Assembly: GCA_963747985.1 (NCBI GenBank)
Contig: CAVVHG010000005.1
Coordinates: 564,625-628,624 of the forward strand
Length of the DNA stretch: 64,000 bases
Origin: JACADW01 sp963747985
Lineage (GTDB): Bacteria; Acidobacteriota; UBA6911
Direction of reading: 5' to 3'
Notes under the pieces: generated by a model
Database searches by the model: none
Seen by the model: only the letters and a program-made list of their open reading frames with translations
What the model was told of the DNA's origin: nothing
Shown: positions 51,245 to 59,254 of the stretch, piece after piece
How positions within the stretch are numbered: position 1 is the first letter of the stretch
How the letters are laid out: each line of letters opens with the position of its first letter
Made by a program: the position numbers and the translations under genes

Positions 51245-51333
51245 ATGGTGGCAGGCTTCGCTGTCCCAAGCGGGGATTCTTGTGCAAATAGCAGTAGCTC
51301 CGCACGCGCGTGGACAGCGTTGCCTGCCACCAT
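51245..51333 (+). repeat. 89-bp inverted-repeat element, copy C
   Basis: Left end ATGGTGGCAGGCTTCGCTGT, right end ACAGCGTTGCCTGCCACCAT, with compensating changes (GTGGC/GCCAC) that keep the stem paired. Flanks are GAAAT and ATTTC. It separates the zinc-ribbon gene from the convergent Rpn nuclease gene. Confidence 0.9.
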
Positions 51334-51339
51334 ATTTCG

Positions 51340-52287
51340 TCAATTATTCAGTCTCAGCCAGCGCACGAGGTCTGTGCGTGATCTGAAGTCGAGCAGCGCT
51401 TCTCCCAGCTCTTCGATCTTCTCTAGCGGGAGCTTTCGAATGCTCTTTTCCTGAGCGGCGGAAAGACCCCCCAGACGTCGGGCGAGCTGCTTCAGCACCA
51501 ACTCCGCCTCACCTTCGTGTCGCCCCTGATGCAGACCCTGCTGCAGTCCCTGCTGGAGGCCTTCTCGCTTGCCCGCCTCGATCCAAGGATTGGTTAGTTG
51601 CATGGCCCGGTCTCTCATTTCTTTGGATTCAACTTTAGCGATTTCCTGGCGCAATTTCAAATCCTCTGATTCATCTAAGTGCTGGTAGGCGAAGAAGAAC
51701 GAGGCGACCACATCCCCCACCCGCTTGACCATCCTGATTCGTGCAAGGGTCAGGGCGAAGTCTTTGATCAAGCTGAGCCGGTTCTCTGTTGTGAACCTCA
51801 TCCTGGCGGCCAGCGCCAATGCAGCAGGATTTGGAGTCTTAACATAGTTCCCCGCGTCCATGCTGCCGAGGTCCAGGACATCGAAATCGAAGTTCAGCAC
51901 CCTCTTGTTGGGAAAGTCGACGGCAAGGGGTGAAGCATGGACTGCCACGGTTCTCCGGGAACTCAGGACAGCGATTGGATAGACGGGCAGGTCGTATTCC
52001 CTCCAGTCCAGGATGAAATACTCGAGCATCCGGCGTTTCAGGTCGGCATCGGGCTGTGCCTGGTGTTCGAGATGAATCAGGAACCCTGCCGGCTGTCCGC
52101 GGAATCGGGTCTTGACCAGGAGGTCGCCCGTCCGCTTCTTTCGGTCGATCGTAAATAGTTCTTTGTCAACAAATTCAAGGACTGTGAAATCGATGAATCC
52201 TGCCGCATCGGGGACGAACGCCTCAAAGAAGCTCTGCAGGATGGTGGGCGTTCTGAGCAGCATCTTGAACAGCGCATCGTGATTCAT
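51340..52287 (-). CDS. Rpn/YhgA-type PD-(D/E)XK nuclease with DUF4351-like C-terminus
   Basis: 315 residues. The N-terminal core MNHDALFKMLLRTPTILQSF, then DRKKRTGDLLVKTRFRGQPA and GFLIHLEHQAQPD supplies the Asp and Glu-x-Gln of the PD-(D/E)XK fold, as in Rpn recombination-promoting nucleases. A long charged coil with repeated LQQGLQQGLHQGRHEGE leads to the C-terminal GEAELVLKQLARRLGGLSAA, typical of DUF4351. Such proteins cut DNA and are abundant in genomes with many mobile elements. Copies C and D of the 89-bp element lie at its two ends. Confidence 0.88.
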   Translation of the reverse strand: MNHDALFKMLLRTPTILQSFFEAFVPDAAGFIDFTVLEFVDKELFTIDRKKRTGDLLVKTRFRGQPAGFLIHLEHQAQPDADLKRRMLEYFILDWREYDLPVYPIAVLSSRRTVAVHASPLAVDFPNKRVLNFDFDVLDLGSMDAGNYVKTPNPAALALAARMRFTTENRLSLIKDFALTLARIRMVKRVGDVVASFFFAYQHLDESEDLKLRQEIAKVESKEMRDRAMQLTNPWIEAGKREGLQQGLQQGLHQGRHEGEAELVLKQLARRLGGLSAAQEKSIRKLPLEKIEELGEALLDFRSRTDLVRWLRLNN

Positions 52288-52354
52288 CGCGACATCCCGG
52301 TGCGCTTATTGTTTCGTTCCCATCGACCTCATTTCAAAGAGAATGCCCTGAAAC

Positions 52355-52443
52355 ATGGTGACAGGCTTCGCTGTCCCAAGCGCGGATACTTGTGCTAGTA
52401 GCAGTAGCTCTGCTCGCGCGTGGACAGCATTGCGCGTAACCAT
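52355..52443 (+). repeat. 89-bp inverted-repeat element, copy D
   Basis: Left end ATGGTGACAGGCTTCGCTGT; the right end GGACAGCATTGCGCGTAACC then AT has three changes that break stem pairs. It lies upstream of the Rpn gene start and downstream of the DUF2283 gene. Confidence 0.88.
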
Positions 52444-52510
52444 ATCCCCGTCGCCTACTGCCGTCGCATCCCTTGACTTACCTGGAATGAGGAGTATCGG
52501 GAAGGCAGTG

Positions 52511-52708
52511 TCACGCTGTGATCTGTTCGTACGAGAACGCCGGAATCTCGGTACGCTCTCGTGCGTGCTCAATTGTCATTGCGCAGACATTGCCGTCACG
52601 ATCCAGGTCAAGGATTGTATTCTCGTCGAGATCCTTTGTTTCCCATATATCGGCCCGACGGAATTCGATGTACAGAGTATCGGTGTCTTGGAAGTATTTG
52701 ATCTTCAT
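52511..52708 (-). CDS. DUF2283 protein (possible antitoxin)
   Basis: 65 residues. The line MKIKYFQDTDTLYIEFRRAD, IWETKDLDENTILDLDRDGN, VCAMTIEHARERTEI is the complete DUF2283 beta-fold. DUF2283 genes are often next to DUF4258-like or RelE-like genes in a two-gene arrangement. Its ATG overlaps the stop of the upstream DUF4258-like gene by 4 bp, so they are one operon. The function is unproven; antitoxin is a guess from the pairing. Confidence 0.85.
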   Translation of the reverse strand: MKIKYFQDTDTLYIEFRRADIWETKDLDENTILDLDRDGNVCAMTIEHARERTEIPAFSYEQITA

Positions 52709-52941
52709 GGCGTGAATGATCGATCAAAAAAGGCGTTGTGAACCGTCTGGCCATCCGGCAGCAATATCACCCTCAGATGCCGTCCGCCCATCTCATTTAT
52801 CGGGGCCCAGCGGCGTATCCGGCCGTCCTTCTGCGCGACTTCTTTTACGGGATGCCTGACGACATATTCGATCCACTCCAGCTTGATCGACTGACGATCC
52901 GGTCGTTGCCGCATGTTCTGGAAACATGCCGTAAACTTCAC
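52705..52941 (-). CDS. DUF4258-like small protein (possible toxin partner)
   Basis: 78 residues with a GTG start at 52941. The sequence RPDRQSIKLEWIEYVVRHPV, KEVAQKDGRIRRWAPINEMG, GRHLRVILLPDGQTVHNAFF and DRSFTP is close to the DUF4258/BrnT-type ribonuclease-like small beta-alpha fold with the conserved late RVILLPDGxTVHNAFFDR. It translates first in the pair and overlaps the DUF2283 gene by 4 bp. Toxin activity is inferred from gene pairing only. Confidence 0.75.
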   Translation of the reverse strand: MKFTACFQNMRQRPDRQSIKLEWIEYVVRHPVKEVAQKDGRIRRWAPINEMGGRHLRVILLPDGQTVHNAFFDRSFTP

Positions 52942-53014
52942 TCATAGAATATAGCAAACATTTTGGGGCGGAAAAGACGGCGTTCGGCTCTGGCCCCAGC
53001 GCCATCCCAGAAAA

Positions 53015-53103
53015 ACGGTGGCAGGCTTCGCTGTCCCAAGCGGGGGTTCTTGTGCAAATAGCAGTAGCTCCGCACGCGCGTGGACAGCGTTGCCTGTCAC
53101 CAT
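53015..53103 (+). repeat. 89-bp inverted-repeat element, copy E
   Basis: Left end ACGGTGGCAGGCTTCGCTGT, right end ACAGCGTTGCCTGTCACCAT, right flank ATTTC. Directly after it, CACGCGCATAGACAGCGTTG (53119-53138) then TCACGG looks like a further, decayed right end. Confidence 0.9.
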
Positions 53104-53202
53104 ATTTCGATCACCGTCCCACGCGCATAGACAGCGTTGTCACGGTTTTTCGGCCCTTGAGGAACGACCCGTCCGTCGCACGGCCTCAGAGACCCGGCGA
53201 TA

Positions 53203-54842
53203 TCAGGCACGGAGGACGGCGCGCAGGATTGGGTCGCGCAGCAGGTCGTCGCGGTTGTCGACGATGCGAGCGGTCGAAAGCGAGCGTGTCAGGGCAATGT
53301 ACATGCGCCGACGGTAGTCCTGTTTCCCGAGCGCCAGGCGAATGTCGGTCACGATGACGCCTGGCCGCTCGAGCCCCTTGCAGCGCAGGAACGTATCGGC
53401 GACGATGTGCGCTCCAGCTGCCGGATGATCGGCAGGCACAACTTCATGTCTCCGGAGCTCCTCGGCGTGCAGGATCGAATCGGGTTCCGCCCCGCCGCGC
53501 AGGGATACGATCGCGATTTCGCCCGGCCTTAGACCGCTGGATCGCAGCTTGTCCACTTCGAGTGCAATCCTGGCTCCCACCGAGGTGCAACTCGGACACG
53601 CTTTCAGGACGATTGTCTCTGCTCTGATCCCCTGCTCCAGAAGCGCAGCGTCAGCCTGGCGGCCGAGATACAGGCCGGCGAGGTGCTCGATCTCACGGGG
53701 GTTGCGGTATGATTTCTGCAGGCGGTATAGGGTCGCGAAGAGCGTTTCCTTCACTCGTCTCTCCGGCCAGAATGCCTGGTCCGGGTCGTGGAAAGCCCAG
53801 AGGCGCTTGCCGCGCGAGAGGTCCGCGATCAGTACCCAGTCATCCTCGGTCAGGTCCTGCCCCTCGTCGACTATGACCGCGTCCCAGTCGGGGTGTACAA
53901 GCGGCACGGCAGTGACAGCAGCGCGCAGCGAGACCTCGCTCCAGAACCCGGGTGTCTCCTGCTCAACTACCTTCTCTCCCGCCTGCTCCAGCAGCCCTAC
54001 AGCGTAGCGTTTATGGCTCGGACTGTCAGGTTTGCGTGCCCCGGGTTCTCAGAGGCCAGCCAGCGTGCCAGCGCTTCCGTGAAGCAGAGCAGGAGCGTTT
54101 TGTGGCCCGCCTCGGCGAGCCGCAAGGCGATGGCATGCGCAAGGATGGTCTTGCCCGTCCCGGCGCTTCCGGTGACCAGAACCGTTCTGTTTTCCTCGAG
54201 TCCCTGGAGGATTTCAAACTGTTGCGCATCGAGCCGCAGCAGCGCCGCACATCGCAGCTCAGAGGCAACACCCAGGTTCAGCCCGGGAGTCCATGTCTCC
54301 CCCCACAGGTCATGGACAGCCTGGATCCACTTACCCTCGGGACGGGCCCGGCGTGCGAGGGCGCAGGCCATGACCTCAGGCAGTGCTTTGTCGAGCCAGT
54401 TCAGGTCCTGTTGGCCGAGGACACAGCCGGCGACATCGCTCTCGCCGGGTGGCGTGGAGAACGGCGTATCGGGGAAGAAGGTCGCGATGCCGCACGACGG
54501 AGGACGAATGCCGTCCTTGTGAAGCAAGGCCAGAAAGGCGCTCAGAAAGCGGTTAGCCTGTTCGCGTGGCGGTTGTTTGAGCAGGCTGCCGTTGGAGTAC
54601 CACCGGCCATCCCGCTCCTCGATCAGGCCGCCCTTGACCTCGATGATAAGGATCCCGCGGGCGGGATCGGCGATGACAAAGTCGGTCTCGGCGTCGGGCT
54701 GTCCCGGAACGCGGATCCGCAGTGAGTGCCAGGCATACCACCCCTTCGGAAGCCCGCGCGCCATCGCGTCGTAGACGGTATGTTCCCCACGCGATTCCGT
54801 GCTCCTCGGGGCAGCTGTGGGATACAGACCCGGTTTCACCAT
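53203..54842 (-). CDS. NERD-domain UvrD-like helicase, interrupted by one frameshift
   Basis: The N-terminal frame (from 54842) has the NERD nuclease-related domain (SRGEHTVYDAMARGL, ETDFVIADPARGILIIEVKG), then Walker A VLVTGSAGTGKTILAHAIAL. It ends at a stop near 53997 after TVRAINATL. Another frame carries on with RYAVGLLEQAGEKVVEQETP and then DAVIVDEGQDLTEDDWVLIA (Walker B), LQKSYRNPREIEHLAGLYLG, FLRCKGLERPGVIVTDIRLA and RRMYIALTRSLSTARIV. A single missing base in the AAA run near 54010 would join both into a ~545-residue protein. NERD-helicases are linked to plasmid and phage conflict and repair; the role here is unknown. Confidence 0.85.
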
Positions 54843-55291
54843 ACGGTGATCTTATCGGCAGGACTGAGACGGGCTGTTCGGGATCAAGCTGATCGGGCAC
54901 AGTCGCAGCTCATGCCTTGTCTGAGGTGCCTGCCGGCCTGCAAGGTTGGCGTGGCCAGCGAGAGTGAATGTTCAAATCGCAATTCAAACTTGAACCGCGT
55001 GCCGCCGTGGTTGCGCTCTAAGCTTTAATCGACGCCTCCTCGGTGCAATCTGATGCAGAGCGTCAGTACTCCGCACCCTATTGATCGTGTGCCGCGGGCT
55101 TCAGCCCGCGGAGGGACAGTCCACGAAGAGGCTCGAGTCTGTACTGGTCGAGCGGGACCGATAGCAGGTCTCACGGGCTGAAGCTCGTGACACACGGACC
55201 TCCTGCTCTCCTCCTCAGAGACTCCGCTGAGTTTCCGGCTCGGGCAACCGCCCCATGATTCAGGGGCGGTGGTGCGCTGATTTCCGACGCA
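54843..55291. repeat. Intergenic region with GGGCTTCAGCCC-type hairpins
   Basis: GCCGCGGGCTTCAGCCCGCG (about 55091-55110) and CACGGGCTGAAGCTCGTG (about 55171-55188) are of the same hairpin family as in 8518-8806. A GCAACCGCCCC...GGGGCGG stem (about 55244-55270) follows. No gene is seen in this 449-bp gap. Confidence 0.5.
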
Positions 55292-55933
55292 TCACCCAAC
55301 CAGCGGCGACTGCTGCCGGGCTGGTGGGAGTGGCGGGGCGAGCAGCTCTTCCTTCTTGCTCTTCCTCAATTTGTACACTGTGTCGAGAAGGGTGATCAGG
55401 CTGACGAGCTGCTGAATGCGTTCGCGAGGCCCGGCGCCAGAAGCGGCAAGCTTCTGAATCTTCTCATCGACGATCCGATCGACGAACCTTCTCGAGACCT
55501 CGAGGTACTGATCGTAGCTCAAGTCGAACACCTCTTGAAGGTGGGCCTGATATAGGGCCTCTGCCTGGTCCACCATTCCGCTAGCGAGAATCCGGTCGAC
55601 CTCCCGACCGACCAGCTCTTCAACTTCACGCCTTCGGAGTCCCCATAGGTCGCCTTCCTTGATATGCAGCAGCCGCTTCAGTTGCTTTGCCGCCAGTCTC
55701 TCTTCGGTTGTCAGCACGTGATCGTCAAGGCAGAGCTCAACAAAATACGCAATCAGGTCAAGCATGCCTTCGCGAAAGAAGGCGTAGTCATCCGCGATGA
55801 CCTCGTCGAGCGCCGCGCTCGAAAGGGATCCGGAAGCGAGTAGTTGCGCCACGTCCGCGACGGACCCGGCTGGATGTTTGTCCTCAATGTACCTGCTAAA
55901 AGCATTCCTGATGATTTCTTCCTGCTCTGACAT
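55292..55933 (-). CDS. Helical protein with TerB-like segment
   Basis: 213 residues from the ATG at 55933, with AAGGGGGC upstream. It is nearly all alpha-helical and acidic in the middle: MLDLIAYFVELCLDDHVLTT, EERLAAKQLKRLLHIKEGDL resembles the TerB fold (DxxxxxEExxxxxxLxxxLxI). C-terminal LRKSKKEELLAPPLPPARQQ is a disordered tail. TerB-like domains occur in stress and conflict systems, often with membrane or NERD proteins. The assignment is tentative; the NERD-helicase lies 450 bp away on the same strand. Confidence 0.6.
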   Translation of the reverse strand: MSEQEEIIRNAFSRYIEDKHPAGSVADVAQLLASGSLSSAALDEVIADDYAFFREGMLDLIAYFVELCLDDHVLTTEERLAAKQLKRLLHIKEGDLWGLRRREVEELVGREVDRILASGMVDQAEALYQAHLQEVFDLSYDQYLEVSRRFVDRIVDEKIQKLAASGAGPRERIQQLVSLITLLDTVYKLRKSKKEELLAPPLPPARQQSPLVG

Positions 55934-56412
55934 AAGCCCCCTTTGTGATCTCACCACCAGCGCGCATTGGTCACGCCGACCTATGATCGGGACCAATGCT
56001 TACTGAATCTTACGCACGGCCCGCTTGTCGCGTGCACCGGCACAATTTCAGAGAGACGTGGCCATCAGACCGTTTCTCTGACACGAGTCCGAGCATCGGA
56101 GTTGCTGCGCCTGTCAAGTTTGTGAGGGGTTGGCTGGGACTTAGGCTAATCTGTCCCGCCTAGTCGCATTCTACTCCGAGACGACCTTTCTGCGGCGCGG
56201 TTTGCGCCGACTTCGTGGAGCGTACCTGCTCGCCAACCGTTTCTGTTCCTGCATCCGCAGCTTGTGGATTCGCACCATCCAGGTTGTCGAGGAGCGCCGT
56301 GCACGACTCAGGTGAAAGCGCGGCCAAGTCATGGTTCCCCGCCGTGCGTCCGTTCTTGTTCTAACACTCTGTTGATGATGATCTCGCGCGAGACTAACCC
56401 TTATCAGTTACA
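55934..56412. other. 479-bp gap with a possible short coding remnant
   Basis: On the minus strand, an open stretch from about 56365 to the stop at 56160-56162 reads GRTAGNHDLAALSPESCTAL and LLDNLDGANPQAADAGTE. It has no ATG and no ribosome binding site, so it may be the tail of a lost gene or of a mobile element. Nothing else is evident. Confidence 0.3.
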
Positions 56413-57405
56413 ATGCGTTTGATGACTCCGGAACAGCGTGCTCTGGCATTCCTGGCCTTGGCAAAATACACGGGGTGTGAGGTCACTGCGGACTTCATTC
56501 GCCATACCTCGGTTCACTGTCCTTCTGCAGGAATCGCCCAGGTTCACTCCCTTGCAGAGGGGATCTTCAAGCCCCGAGACAGTGAGTATGCGTTCTGCGT
56601 CTGGAGTCGCTCGGCAACCGGAGCCGACAGGGAGATCTATGCAGACAGTTTCCGGCGAGAGCCGGATGGTGGCTGGTCGCTAACTTACGCTGCAAAGCAG
56701 GGCCTGCTCGACAGTGCGGTCAATCGCTCGCTCTTCAAGTGCCTCGAGGATCATCAGCCTGTCCTTGTCATAGTGACATCCCAAGGGAAGAACGAGCCAG
56801 GGGGAGCGCGCTACACAGTTTTTGGCCCCGCACTAATATCGTCTTTTGATCCCACCACCAGGCTTTTCACGCTGAATGGAAGCGTGCCGGAGGTCATTAG
56901 GCCTCTACGCCCATACGCAACTCCGGTCGAACTGGAGCAAGCCCATTTGCGAAGCGGCCTTGTCTTGCCGTTCATGGTTTCCGAAGAGAGAGTTCAGTAC
57001 GTTACGACGCGCGACGCCCGTGAACAGGCCTTCCGATCACTGGTGCTCGCTGAGTATCGTCGCTTGTGTTGTCTTTGCCGAGCGATGTTTGTGCTGAAGG
57101 ATGCTGGAGGCATGCTGGTGGAAGCCGAGGCTGCTCATATTATTCCGGTGGCCGACAAGGGCCCTGATGATCTCCGGAATGCGTTGTCACTCTGCAAACG
57201 CCACCACTGGGCGTTCGACAACGGCCTATTTGCATTTTCAGATGCGGGGGAAGCCCTCGTGAGCCCCGCGGTGCAGCGGGCTGAACGACAGAAGTTTGAT
57301 CTCGAGGAGTACGACGGCGAAGCAATGACACCGCCGTCCAGCACGTCCTGTCGTCCTGACGCTGCGGCACTCGCCTGGCATCGCGAGCATTGCCTCCGGC
57401 ACTGA
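56413..57405 (+). CDS. HNH endonuclease with N-terminal SRA-like beta domain
   Basis: 330 residues. The N-terminal ~190 residues include HSLAEGIFKPRDSEYAFCVW, ADREIYADSFRREPDGGWSL, LIVTSQGK-type VLVIVTSQGKNEPGGARYTV and FGPALISSFDPTTRLFTLNG, beta-rich and like the SRA/YDG modified-base-reading fold found in McrA-type enzymes. The C-terminal HNH_2 nuclease is clear: RRLCCLCRAMFVLKDAGGML, EAEAAHIIPVADKGPDDLRN, ALSLCKRHHWAFDNGLFAFS with zinc-type Cys. Likely a modification-dependent restriction enzyme. The SRA-like reading is inference; the HNH part is firm. Confidence 0.85.
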   Translation: MRLMTPEQRALAFLALAKYTGCEVTADFIRHTSVHCPSAGIAQVHSLAEGIFKPRDSEYAFCVWSRSATGADREIYADSFRREPDGGWSLTYAAKQGLLDSAVNRSLFKCLEDHQPVLVIVTSQGKNEPGGARYTVFGPALISSFDPTTRLFTLNGSVPEVIRPLRPYATPVELEQAHLRSGLVLPFMVSEERVQYVTTRDAREQAFRSLVLAEYRRLCCLCRAMFVLKDAGGMLVEAEAAHIIPVADKGPDDLRNALSLCKRHHWAFDNGLFAFSDAGEALVSPAVQRAERQKFDLEEYDGEAMTPPSSTSCRPDAAALAWHREHCLRH

Positions 57406-57567
57406 AGTACAGGGCCCACGACCGCTGCGAGTCGGAGGATCGGCTGCGATGGGCTGCAGCCTCAGGCACACCACCTGAAGGGCAGATCGGAATGCGGTTT
57501 CCCGGCATCGAGGCGATTCTGTTCAAAGACCGGGATTCATCGCAGCGGACCGATGGCTCGTCGGCAC

Positions 57568-57951
57568 TCACGACCAGTACTTTGCTCTCTCGGGAACTAC
57601 CCAGCGAATACCGCCGCGGGGATCAGGCGTATCACCAGCGTATCGTGGAATCACGTGGATGTGCGCATGGGCAATGGTCTGGCCGGCGGCCCGGCCGTCA
57701 TTGACACCGACATTGAAGCCATCAGGCCGGTATCGTTCCTCAAGAAGGTCCCGAACCTGACGTACTGCCTTCCAGAGACCCGCTTCGACTTCTGGTGCAA
57801 GCTCACCCAACGTGATCGCAGCGATTTTCGGTACGACCAGCGTGTGGCCCTCCGACACCGGGTATTTGTCGAGAAAAGCGACTGCGTCACGAGTCTCTAA
57901 GATGATCCGATCCGGGTCTACTGGATGAAAAGGGGAATCCGGAGGCAGCAT
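57568..57951 (-). CDS. HIT-family nucleotide hydrolase/transferase
   Basis: 127 residues, full length. HIT signature AGQTIAHAHIHVIPRYAGDT with His-x-His-x-His, preceded by VPKIAAITLGELAPEVEAGL and FNVGVNDGRAAGQ. The C-terminal GGIRWVVPERAKYW is usual in the Fhit/HINT subfamily. HIT proteins hydrolyse nucleotide-phosphoramidates, ADP-ribose-like or adenylylated substrates. It sits 4 bp from the end of the SBD-HNH gene and converges with the other HNH gene, so a role in nucleotide clean-up in a defence locus is possible but unproven. Confidence 0.93.
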   Translation of the reverse strand: MLPPDSPFHPVDPDRIILETRDAVAFLDKYPVSEGHTLVVPKIAAITLGELAPEVEAGLWKAVRQVRDLLEERYRPDGFNVGVNDGRAAGQTIAHAHIHVIPRYAGDTPDPRGGIRWVVPERAKYWS

Positions 57952-57955
57952 CGGT

Positions 57956-58933
57956 TCATCTTCTCAGCCGGACAACTCGCCAATCCAGCGCCTTGCGCGC
58001 CGGGCGGTAACGCTCCTCGCGCGGCAGGATGACATCCTCGTCCTTGAATTCGATACAAGACCGGTGTGCCTCCAGCCTCGAGTCGAGGAAAGGCGACACC
58101 AGCCATACAGGGCGAGAGTAGTCTCTCCCACGTCGGGGGCCTGGTGCAATCAGGAACTTGTCCATGAGCCAGTGGTGGTTCTTGCACAGGGCCATCCCAT
58201 TGGTCGGGGAATCGTCGTGGGACTCGGCGAAGGGTACAAGGTGCGCCGCGTCCACCATAACCACGTCCTCGCAAACGAAGCGTACACCGCACATGGCACA
58301 GGTGTAGTCATAGGCCTTGCACACAGTCCTGGAAAACGCCGCATCCCGTATATTTTCCGCGAGCTGCTCCGCTTCACCCGCACCCTTCTCGAGCCGTTGC
58401 TCTGCCTGTGCTATCAATGTCTCCTCTTTGCAGGTCGAGAGAACGTCTTCGCGCCGCGTTGGGAAGTAACGGTCAATGAGAGTCAGTCTCAGAACTTCCC
58501 GCGAAGTCCGGTCGGCAACGAGGCCGAAGAGTGCGTCGTCTAGCGAAGCATGGGAGACTAGTTCCATCAACTGGCTGGGGCCTCGGATCGTGCGGGTCGC
58601 AGCAAGGAGCGCCTCCTGGCCCGGCTGCGGATGGAGATGCCAGAAGTGATCCGACTTGAGGTAAAAGAACGGATTATATGGCGTGCACCTATCACTGCCA
58701 GCGCGCACCGATTCGAAGAACCTGGCGAAGATCTGCAACAGTTCCGGCGAATAGCAGATTCGATTTAGGAACAGGTTGCCCGAATCCGCGAGGGTCATCA
58801 CCGACAGCAACATTACGGCTTTGTGCGGACGTGGGCGTCCCTCCTCTCTGTCGGTGCGGAGGTCGATGAAACGCTTCGCGTATTGCTGGAGTAGGTTCGA
58901 GATCATTCGAGGCGAATCTACGCCCAAACTCAT
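57956..58933 (-). CDS. HNH endonuclease with phosphorothioate-binding (SBD)-like N-terminus
   Basis: 325 residues (an alternative start is at 58906). The N-terminus RPRPHKAVMLLSVMTLADSG, NRICYSPELLQIFARFF and YNPFFYLKSDHFWHLHPQPG has the HKxxxLL...YPFxxLxxDxFW pattern of sulfur-binding domains in ScoMcrA-type enzymes, which recognise phosphorothioate DNA. The C-terminal HNH is complete: DYTCAMCGVRFVCEDVVMVD, AAHLVPFAESHDDSPTNGMA, LCKNHHWLMDKFLIAPGPRR. Thus a type IV restriction enzyme against modified DNA is likely. No dnd genes are in the window. Shares a strand with the HIT gene, with only 4 bp between. Confidence 0.85.
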   Translation of the reverse strand: MSLGVDSPRMISNLLQQYAKRFIDLRTDREEGRPRPHKAVMLLSVMTLADSGNLFLNRICYSPELLQIFARFFESVRAGSDRCTPYNPFFYLKSDHFWHLHPQPGQEALLAATRTIRGPSQLMELVSHASLDDALFGLVADRTSREVLRLTLIDRYFPTRREDVLSTCKEETLIAQAEQRLEKGAGEAEQLAENIRDAAFSRTVCKAYDYTCAMCGVRFVCEDVVMVDAAHLVPFAESHDDSPTNGMALCKNHHWLMDKFLIAPGPRRGRDYSRPVWLVSPFLDSRLEAHRSCIEFKDEDVILPREERYRPARKALDWRVVRLRR

Positions 58934-59254
58934 CGGAGATCAATTCCGAAGCCGCGCAACCAGGCTCTCACTCACGAACATTTGTTGGTAGCGTGCCAGA
59001 AGGTCTCCGATTGGACGCATGAGCGCGGAGTGAAGCCGCACATGCAGGCAGCTCACTGAAATGATGTGCCCACGCAGGATCACGCAATGAAAGCACGGCC
59101 TGCAGCGACCGTCACGATCCCACGGCAACCGAAGTTTCCAAACAGCGAATGACCTCGGATGTCACAGTGCAGGCTTAGTCTTGTGGGGTGTTGATTTTGA
59201 TCGCTGCATGGCAGGAAGATAGCCGTACCAGAAGACCCACGGAGGGGCGATCAC
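58934..59254. other. 321-bp gap before addB
   Basis: No convincing gene. A 62-codon minus-strand frame (58940-59128) with CRPCFHC exists just upstream of the HNH gene but lacks a ribosome binding site. GGAGG at 59241-59245 serves addB. No repeat of the window's families is seen here. Confidence 0.35.

Noticed and set aside
49085..53103. Short open frames on both strands of the 89-bp elements
   Set aside because: The same peptides recur in each copy because the DNA is repeated; they lack independent start signals.
44000..59000. Prophage or integrated plasmid
   Set aside because: No capsid, terminase, replication or intact integrase genes; the content is defence-like and mobile repeats only.
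58940..59128. 62-codon minus-strand frame with CRPCFHC upstream of the SBD-HNH gene
   Set aside because: No ribosome binding site or family; too weak to annotate, though a small leader peptide is not excluded.
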